From assembly GCA_030589965.1 (NCBI GenBank), contig JAUUZM010000027.1, positions 1 to 15,857 of the forward strand: a stretch of DNA of 15,857 nucleotides, read 5' to 3'. Positions within the stretch are counted from its first letter, which is position 1; each line of letters starts with the position of its first letter. The notes under the pieces were generated by a model that made no database searches, was not told the DNA's origin, and saw only the letters and a program-made list of their open reading frames with translations. Of the stretch, positions 1 through 5,883 are shown piece after piece. Made by a program: the position numbers and the translations under genes. The DNA comes from Bacteroides sp. (lineage in GTDB: Bacteria > Bacteroidota > Bacteroidia > Bacteroidales > SM23-62).

Positions 1-1638
1 AGGCTGCAGGACATGAACATGAGGTTTGGAAGTTCCAGGATTGGAGGGGATTACTCAGTATCCAACCTTATAAGTCCAACCTTCAACTATAAGATTAAAA
101 CAGACCTTCACCTGCCTGATTTACTGGAGATTAAGGTGATTGATTCCCTGTTCATCAATCTGGAGGGCAGAATCCTTGCAGAAATAGGAATTGAAGGAAA
201 TCAGGCCTTGCTCGAAAACCTCAGAAAGGAGGACCTGTTGAACTATAAGTACAATGCCAGCGTAAACCTGGAAGATGTTAACCTTACATCCAGCTTGTTT
301 CCGTTTGAGATGAAAAGCTTTAGAGGAGATTTAAATTTCACGGATCACCTTAAGATTAAGAGCCTGAGTGGAGAACTGGAAGAAAGCCAGATAAGCATCA
401 GCGGCAGAGCAGATAATTTTCTGGAATACCTGATTACCCCCAAGGGAAATCTATGGATGGATATTGATCTGTATTCAGAGCGTTTGGACCTTAATCATTT
501 AAGTTCCCTGAACAGTAAAAAAGGATTGAATAGAACGGAAGAAACCCATTCACCTGTCGATACATTTTTGCTGCCAGAAAGACTGTACCTGAAAACGAGA
601 TTTTGGTTTGATAAGCTGGAAATCAAGAACTTCAATGCTTCAAATGTTACCGGGAATCTTATTTACAAACCCAGAAGGCTAAGTATCAACCACATGGAGC
701 TCAACTCTATGGAGGGACGGATACAGTCGGAGGGTATGCTTGAGCAGCGTGAGGATCTGAGCTTTCTGGTGAAAGCGAGATCCGGAATAACATCGGTGAA
801 TATTACAAAGGCGTTTTCATCCTTTAATAATTTTGGACAGGATTTCATAAGTGATCAACACCTGAAGGGATCACTTTCGGGAGATGTAAATTTTTCTGCT
901 GAAATGAATACCCGGATGAGGATTAAAAAAGAAACCATCCTGCTTGACTGTGATGTAGTTATCAGGAATGGGGAACTTTCTGGTTTTGAGCCTATGATGT
1001 CTCTCTCAAAATATATTGATGTTGAGGAACTTGAAAACATCAGTTTCTCGACCCTGCATAACGAGATTTTCATCCGGAATGAGGAAGTAGTAATTCCCAA
1101 AATGGACATTCATTCATCTGCAATGGACATTACTGCCTCTGGCATCCATGGATTTAATAAAAAGTTCTCTTATAAAATTAAATTGGCTTTGTCTGACATA
1201 CTTGCTAAAAAATCACGTAAACCCAGCAAGCAGGATACAGAATTCGGGGTTATTGAAGATGATGGATTAGGAAGAATGTATCTTTACCTGATCATTGAAG
1301 GATCACCGGAGGGCTCCAATGTTAAATATGGCCGCAGGGGGGCAGTACAAAATGTCCGGGAGCAGATGACTGAAGAAAAGCAGGAATTAAAAAAGATACT
1401 GAACGAGGAATTCGGCCTGTTTAAAAAGGACTCAACCTTAATTGATAATGAGACAGAGGAGGACGTGCCGGATTTCATAATTGAATGGGAAGAGGATGAC
1501 ATGAAAGCCGATTCGATTCAAAAACCAGGCAATAAATCCTCCGGGGAAAAGTTTATCATTGAGTGGGATGAGGATGAAAAAGAACCCTCTGACTCCATTC
1601 CTGAAAAGAAGAAAAAACGAAGGAGAAAGAATACCTAA
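1..1638 (+). CDS. AsmA-like C-terminal region protein (5' end outside window)
   Basis: The reading frame is open from base 1, so the gene very probably starts upstream; the first ATG (base 13) is unlikely to be the true start. The visible part, about 541 residues, is beta-rich with many alternating hydrophobic positions, and its segment around residues 315-450 (NGELSGFEPMMSL, then a glycine-bounded IKLALSDIL stretch and GLGRMYLYLIIEGSPEG) resembles the AsmA-like C-terminal region of Bacteroidota envelope proteins. AsmA relatives are normally anchored in the inner membrane, with a long periplasmic part linked to lipid transport or outer-membrane homeostasis. The C-terminus is odd: a ten-residue acidic motif containing FIIEW occurs twice (residues 487-496 and 513-522), followed by a lysine/arginine-rich tail. 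The histidine kinase starts 6 bp downstream, suggesting co-transcription. The family call is moderately sure; the exact function is unknown. Confidence 0.7.
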   Translation, partial: RLQDMNMRFGSSRIGGDYSVSNLISPTFNYKIKTDLHLPDLLEIKVIDSLFINLEGRILAEIGIEGNQALLENLRKEDLLNYKYNASVNLEDVNLTSSLFPFEMKSFRGDLNFTDHLKIKSLSGELEESQISISGRADNFLEYLITPKGNLWMDIDLYSERLDLNHLSSLNSKKGLNRTEETHSPVDTFLLPERLYLKTRFWFDKLEIKNFNASNVTGNLIYKPRRLSINHMELNSMEGRIQSEGMLEQREDLSFLVKARSGITSVNITKAFSSFNNFGQDFISDQHLKGSLSGDVNFSAEMNTRMRIKKETILLDCDVVIRNGELSGFEPMMSLSKYIDVEELENISFSTLHNEIFIRNEEVVIPKMDIHSSAMDITASGIHGFNKKFSYKIKLALSDILAKKSRKPSKQDTEFGVIEDDGLGRMYLYLIIEGSPEGSNVKYGRRGAVQNVREQMTEEKQELKKILNEEFGLFKKDSTLIDNETEEDVPDFIIEWEEDDMKADSIQKPGNKSSGEKFIIEWDEDEKEPSDSIPEKKKKRRRKNT

Positions 1639-1644
1639 GCATTC

Positions 1645-2799
1645 ATGGATATCTACTATAGAAAACAACGCTGGAAACTTTACCTTTTCCTTTTTGCAGG
1701 CATAATTGGTATCGGATCCCTTTTATATACAAACCGCCTGGTCAGGGTTCTTGCTCTTGAAGAAATGAAGAGGGTTGAATTATGGGCGGAAGCTACCCGG
1801 CAGCTGGCAGATATCAGTCTCACAGGGCAGGATTTCGGGTTTCCCTTGAAGGTTGTTCAGTATAATACAACCATACCTGTAATCCTGGTAGATCAGGATG
1901 AAAACATCATTGAGAAAAGAAACCTGGATTCCCTGAAAATGGAGAACCCGGAATATGTCAAGCGGCAGCTGATAAGAATGAAGGATGAAAACCTGCCTAT
2001 TGAGGTTGACCTGGGAGGTGGCCTTGTTAATTACGTGTATTTCCGGAATTCCACCCTGTTGATCAAGCTGACTTATTATCCATATATCCAGCTGGTTGTA
2101 ATACTACTTTTCATACTGGTAGCTTATTTAGCCTTCAGTACCTCACGCAAAGCAGAACAAAATCAGGTCTGGGTTGGCCTGTCAAAAGAAACGGCCCATC
2201 AGCTTGGAACACCAACTTCTTCGATGATGGGATGGATTGAGTTGCTTAAGGAAAAGCATTCTGATAAAAAGCTTGTTAATGAGCTGGAAAAAGATGTCGG
2301 GAGGCTTGAAGAAATTACGGAGAGATTTTCCAAGATCGGTTCCAAACCAGTGCTCAAAGATCAAAGAATACATGAGATCCTTCAGGATTCAGTTGATTAT
2401 ATGGAATCACGGACCTCAAACCAGGTAAGCCTGACACTGAAGTCCGAAGATGAAGACATTATTATTCCCATTAATAAGGTATTGTTCCAATGGGTAGTTG
2501 AAAACTTATGTAAGAACTCGGTCGATGCAATGGGGGGTAAGGGGAGCCTGGAAATATCTGTAAATGGACAGGAAAAACAGGTATATATTGATTTTAATGA
2601 TACAGGTAAAGGGATTCCAAAGAACAGGCAGAAGACAATATTTAAACCGGGTTATACTACAAAACAGCGAGGATGGGGATTGGGACTTTCCCTGGCCAGC
2701 CGAATCATTGAAATTTATCATAAAGGGAAAATATTTGTTCTCCAGTCTGACCCCGGTAAAGGCACAATTATCCGCATCATTCTCAATAAATCTAAGTAG
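1645..2799 (+). CDS. Two-TM sensor histidine kinase (AHQLGTP type)
   Basis: Membrane sensor kinase of 384 residues. TM1 is about residues 11-30, a roughly 115-residue extracytoplasmic segment follows, and TM2 is about 147-165. The kinase core has an H-box ETAHQLGTPTSSMMGW with phosphoacceptor His185, an N-box with Asn287 and Asn291, a G1 motif DTGKG from Asp319, an F-box IFKPGYTTK and a G2 motif GWGLGLSLA near 343-351. All elements for ATP binding and autophosphorylation are present. The residue after His185 is Gln rather than the usual Glu/Asp, which as I recall is common in this Bacteroidota subgroup. There is no receiver or output domain and no response-regulator gene beside it, so its partner is elsewhere. 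It sits 6 bp after the AsmA-like gene and 9 bp before the U32 gene, consistent with an operon. I see no strong Shine-Dalgarno sequence. The signal sensed is unknown. Confidence 0.9.
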   Translation: MDIYYRKQRWKLYLFLFAGIIGIGSLLYTNRLVRVLALEEMKRVELWAEATRQLADISLTGQDFGFPLKVVQYNTTIPVILVDQDENIIEKRNLDSLKMENPEYVKRQLIRMKDENLPIEVDLGGGLVNYVYFRNSTLLIKLTYYPYIQLVVILLFILVAYLAFSTSRKAEQNQVWVGLSKETAHQLGTPTSSMMGWIELLKEKHSDKKLVNELEKDVGRLEEITERFSKIGSKPVLKDQRIHEILQDSVDYMESRTSNQVSLTLKSEDEDIIIPINKVLFQWVVENLCKNSVDAMGGKGSLEISVNGQEKQVYIDFNDTGKGIPKNRQKTIFKPGYTTKQRGWGLGLSLASRIIEIYHKGKIFVLQSDPGKGTIIRIILNKSK

Positions 2800-2808
2800 A
2801 CAGCTTGT

Positions 2809-4071
2809 ATGACATTGGAGAGAAATAATATTGAGATTATGTCCCCGGCCGGATCTTATGAATCCTTGCAGGCTGGCATTCAGGGAGGAGCGGATGCAGT
2901 ATATTTCGGGATTGAAAAGCTGAACATGAGGTCCAGGTCTTCACAGAATTTTATGACAGGGGACCTGGAAAAGATATCAGGTATTGCGAAAGAAAATGGC
3001 CTATCAACCTATCTGACTCTCAATTCAGTTATCTACAATAATGAACTTGGCCTGGTCAGGGAGATACTGAAAGCAGCCAGAAAAAATGACATCACTGCTG
3101 TTATTGCAGCAGATCCTTCGGTAATCCAAATGGCCCGACAGGAAAATGTGGAAGTTCATCTTTCCACACAATTGAACATCAGCAATCTGGAGTCACTGAA
3201 ATTCTATTCGGATTTTGCTGATGTAGTTGTTCTGGCAAGGGAACTTGATCTTCAACAAATAAAAGCCATTGCCGATGGTATCAGGGATGAGGATCTTCGC
3301 GGACCTTCAGGTAATCTAATTAAAATTGAATTATTCGTACATGGAGCCCTCTGCATGGCAATCTCTGGTAAATGTTATCTGAGTCTTCATCAATACGGCC
3401 ATTCTGCTAACCGGGGGGAATGTCTTCAGGCTTGCAGAAGATCTTATATCGTTAAAGAAAAGGAAACAGGAAAGGAGCTGGAAATTGACCAGGAATACAT
3501 CATGTCCCCCAAGGATCTCTGTACCATATCCTACCTGGACAAAATTCTTGATGCCGGAGTTTCTGTACTGAAAATAGAAGGCAGAGCCCGCTCACCGGAA
3601 TATGTCAAAACGGTAACAGAATGTTATAATGAAGCTGTGCAGGCTTATCTGGCCGGGGATTTTAACAGGGAAAAGGTTAGCGACTGGGAGGCCAGGCTTG
3701 GGACCGTATTCAACAGAGGTTTCTGGGATGGGAATGACCTTGGACAGGAACTGGGCGAATGGACCAAAGGATATGGTTCCTCTGCCAGCAAACGAAAAAT
3801 ATATATAGGGAAAGGAATGAACTATTTCAGCAAACTGGGTGTCGCTGAATTCCTGATGGAATCCGGGCATCTTGATTCTGGAGACAATATTCTGATATGC
3901 GGACCAACAACAGGTGTGGTAGAATGGACTATTGAGGAGATGCAGGTAGACTATAAAAAAGTATCGAGGGTAGAAAAAGGAGAGAATTTTTCAATTGCAA
4001 TTCCGGATACAATCAGACGTTCAGATAAGCTTTATAAAGTAGTGGATTCCAGCGAAATAAAAAAGCAATAA
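2809..4071 (+). CDS. U32-family protein, TrhP/YegQ-like (probable tRNA U34 hydroxylation)
   Basis: A 420-residue protein with the N-terminal U32 barrel (MSPAGSYESLQAGIQGGADAVYFG, residues 11-34) and the U32 signature at residues 174-192, of the form ELFVHGALCxxxxGxCYLS. Four cysteines, Cys182, Cys189, Cys205 and Cys209, fit the iron-sulfur ligand pattern known for U32 proteins such as UbiU/UbiV. A smaller C-terminal domain follows from about residue 325. The length and layout match the TrhP (YegQ) group, which is needed for prephenate-dependent 5-hydroxyuridine formation at tRNA position 34; the old annotation as a collagenase-like peptidase is less likely. UbiU-like roles cannot be excluded from sequence alone. 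The start ATG follows the kinase stop by 9 bp. The stop codon TAA directly abuts the stop of the opposing gene, so no separate terminator fits between them. Confidence 0.85.
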   Translation: MTLERNNIEIMSPAGSYESLQAGIQGGADAVYFGIEKLNMRSRSSQNFMTGDLEKISGIAKENGLSTYLTLNSVIYNNELGLVREILKAARKNDITAVIAADPSVIQMARQENVEVHLSTQLNISNLESLKFYSDFADVVVLARELDLQQIKAIADGIRDEDLRGPSGNLIKIELFVHGALCMAISGKCYLSLHQYGHSANRGECLQACRRSYIVKEKETGKELEIDQEYIMSPKDLCTISYLDKILDAGVSVLKIEGRARSPEYVKTVTECYNEAVQAYLAGDFNREKVSDWEARLGTVFNRGFWDGNDLGQELGEWTKGYGSSASKRKIYIGKGMNYFSKLGVAEFLMESGHLDSGDNILICGPTTGVVEWTIEEMQVDYKKVSRVEKGENFSIAIPDTIRRSDKLYKVVDSSEIKKQ

Positions 4072-4770
4072 TTAATATTTCCTTAATTCTTCAAGGTATC
4101 TTTCGCGAATTTTTTGAAGATCATCCACAGTCATGTCGCGTGCAAAAATCCGGACGACTTCCGTAATCTCCTTCATGTATATTGCACCCAGGGCGCCATC
4201 AAAACTCAGGTCATCCAGGTTGTGCTTTATAGAAGTTGTAATCTCTTTGAAAAGAGACCAGTTCAGGTGTTTTGGAATTTGCAGGTAAAACATTAAGGGG
4301 TCTTCAAGATCCTTATACATACCTTCTGCCATCTTTTCCAGTTCGAAGTTTTTCTTAATCTCAATGATCCCGTCACCGGAGATTTTCTTTTTCTTCATAA
4401 ATTTCAGATTCTCGTGCATATAAGCCTTCTGAAGGTCAGGAAGTATTTCATAGTTAACAAAATTCCTGAGGCGTATGCAGTAGAAAATATCGTTATTAAC
4501 ACAGATTTCTGCAGGAGAGCCGTCAAAATCATGTTTAAAAAATTTCTGTATCCCCTGTGTAATTCGCTTGATACGGACAGTGGAAGCCTTTTTCTTTAGT
4601 ACGAGGTATACAGCGGTAGGATTATACCCACTGGGAAGATTGGCCCCATGATACCCGGGGAAAGGTTCAATTTCTTTTAATACGAGTGTATTTTCTAAAA
4701 TATTAGCTGAGAGGGTTTCAAGTTTTTCAACTTTTGCTATAGACCCCATGGTCTCAATGATCCTTTGCAT
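4072..4770 (-). CDS. Uncharacterised protein (no recognised domain)
   Basis: I do not recognise this family. It encodes 232 residues from ATG at 4770; an in-frame TTG at 4776 would add two residues, and ATG is preferred because nothing upstream favours TTG. The protein is soluble-looking, with no signal peptide or TM segment. It begins with a helical stretch, has a loop PFPGYHGANLPSGYNP around residues 38-53 counted from this ATG, then mixed alpha/beta sequence with many lysines. A helical, charged C-terminus ends in REYLEEL-like residues (IRERYLEELRKY). No catalytic motif or metal-ligand cluster is evident. It follows mnmH by about 60 bp in the same direction but has its own -7-like promoter box (4799-4806), and is convergent with the U32 gene. 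Its position between two tRNA wobble-modification genes suggests, weakly, a translation-related role. Confidence 0.75.
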   Translation of the reverse strand: MQRIIETMGSIAKVEKLETLSANILENTLVLKEIEPFPGYHGANLPSGYNPTAVYLVLKKKASTVRIKRITQGIQKFFKHDFDGSPAEICVNNDIFYCIRLRNFVNYEILPDLQKAYMHENLKFMKKKKISGDGIIEIKKNFELEKMAEGMYKDLEDPLMFYLQIPKHLNWSLFKEITTSIKHNLDDLSFDGALGAIYMKEITEVVRIFARDMTVDDLQKIRERYLEELRKY

Positions 4771-4798
4771 ATTCAATGGTATTGGAGATGATGTTTCA

Positions 4799-4806
4799 CA
4801 AAGATA
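4799..4806 (-). promoter_or_regulatory. Bacteroidota -7 box for the uncharacterised gene
   Basis: On the minus strand these bases read TATCTTTG, an exact match to the Bacteroidota -7 consensus TAnnTTTG, 28 bp upstream of the ATG at 4770. A TTTG that could serve as the -33 element lies 25 bp further upstream, at the end of mnmH; this spacing is a little longer than usual. The match and its intergenic location support a promoter, but no start site is shown. Confidence 0.45.
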
Positions 4807-4830
4807 ATAATTTAACTATTTAAATCTTTA

Positions 4831-5868
4831 TCAAATTAAATGGTTTTCTTCTGAGAATTTCCTGATTAGCTCAGTAGCCAATTCAATATTGGGAGAAATC
4901 TCGATCTCGATATGCCGAACCGAGTGCTCATCTCTTTTGTCTAAACCGTAACGGTAGCTTTTATCATAATAATGAAGGACCAGCCTGGCGGTTTTATCAT
5001 AATCTCCATCTTTTATGCCCTGAATTGCTTCCCTTGCGGTCTGATTACCAAGCCTGGGACTTATTTTTTCCACTGCTGCGCAAAGATCCTCATCCGGGTA
5101 TTTGGCATAGTCTTTTACAAGCCGGTTTACTCTTTCGCTAAATGGGACATCAAGAAAAATGAGGGATGAACAACGAATTTTTTTATGAATGCCAGAAGGC
5201 AGAATGTTCTTACCAATATTTCTGCTTTCATCTTCAATCCAAATCGGGCGGTTCAGATCTAATTTATTGAGTGCCCAAAAAATATCATTTTCGAATTGTT
5301 CATTGGTTCTCTGGTCTTTTTCCCCGAGTCCCCCGAACGCAGATCCCTTATGAGAAGCCAGTTTTTCAAGATCAAGGACCTGCTGATCCTGTTTGCTGAG
5401 CTCAATCAGGATATCTGTTTTGCCAGAACCGGTTAATCCGCCGATAACTAAAAAGGGAAAATCTTTTTCAAAATAGTCGATAACAAAGCGGCGGAAAGAT
5501 TTATAGCCTCCTTCGAGAACATTGCTTTCAAGTCCCACTGTTTTAAACAACCATGCCATACTTGCACTACGCATTCCTCCTCGCCAGCAGTGGACTAGTA
5601 GAGTATTGTTTCTTGCGACTTTAGATGCTTGAAGGGCCAGGTCCTTCATCTTTGGTGCGGCATATTCGAGTCCGGCGATAACCGCCTCATTTTTTCCTAC
5701 CTGCTTGTAGGTCTTTCCGACCCGGGCTCTTTCTTCGTTTGAAAAAAGGGGGATATTGCAGGCATCAGGAATATGTCCCTGGTTAAATTCTGCCGGGGTT
5801 CTTACGTCAACCACCGGAATCTCATCTGCTTTCTCAAGGAAAGCAAGTATGTCCAAGCCCTTTTCCAT
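4831..5868 (-). CDS. mnmH: tRNA 2-selenouridine synthase
   Basis: MnmH (SelU/YbbB) uses selenophosphate to replace sulfur by selenium in 2-thiouridine at tRNA position 34, through a geranylated intermediate. The 345-residue protein has the expected two parts. The N-terminal rhodanese domain (residues 1-130) contains VVDVRTPAEFNQGHIPDACN and the catalytic loop HCWRGGMRS with Cys94. The C-terminal P-loop domain contains GGLTGSGKT (143-151) and IWIEDESRNIG (209-219). The length is close to the E. coli protein (364). The ATG lies 15 bp after the stop of the hybrid kinase gene, so it is probably co-transcribed with rsgA and the kinase. Selenophosphate synthetase (SelD), needed to supply selenium, is not encoded in this window and must be elsewhere if the protein makes selenouridine rather than only handling thio/geranyl-uridine. 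Confidence 0.93.
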   Translation of the reverse strand: MEKGLDILAFLEKADEIPVVDVRTPAEFNQGHIPDACNIPLFSNEERARVGKTYKQVGKNEAVIAGLEYAAPKMKDLALQASKVARNNTLLVHCWRGGMRSASMAWLFKTVGLESNVLEGGYKSFRRFVIDYFEKDFPFLVIGGLTGSGKTDILIELSKQDQQVLDLEKLASHKGSAFGGLGEKDQRTNEQFENDIFWALNKLDLNRPIWIEDESRNIGKNILPSGIHKKIRCSSLIFLDVPFSERVNRLVKDYAKYPDEDLCAAVEKISPRLGNQTAREAIQGIKDGDYDKTARLVLHYYDKSYRYGLDKRDEHSVRHIEIEISPNIELATELIRKFSEENHLI

Positions 5869-5883
5869 TGATTCCGGATAAGA

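Noticed and set aside
2809..4071. Annotation of the U32 protein as a secreted collagenase or peptidase
   Set aside because: There is no signal peptide and no protease active site; the four-cysteine pattern and layout fit the RNA or quinone modification branch of U32.
4774..4776. TTG start codon for the uncharacterised gene
   Set aside because: An ATG lies two codons downstream at 4770 and no ribosome-binding sequence favours the TTG; ATG was chosen.
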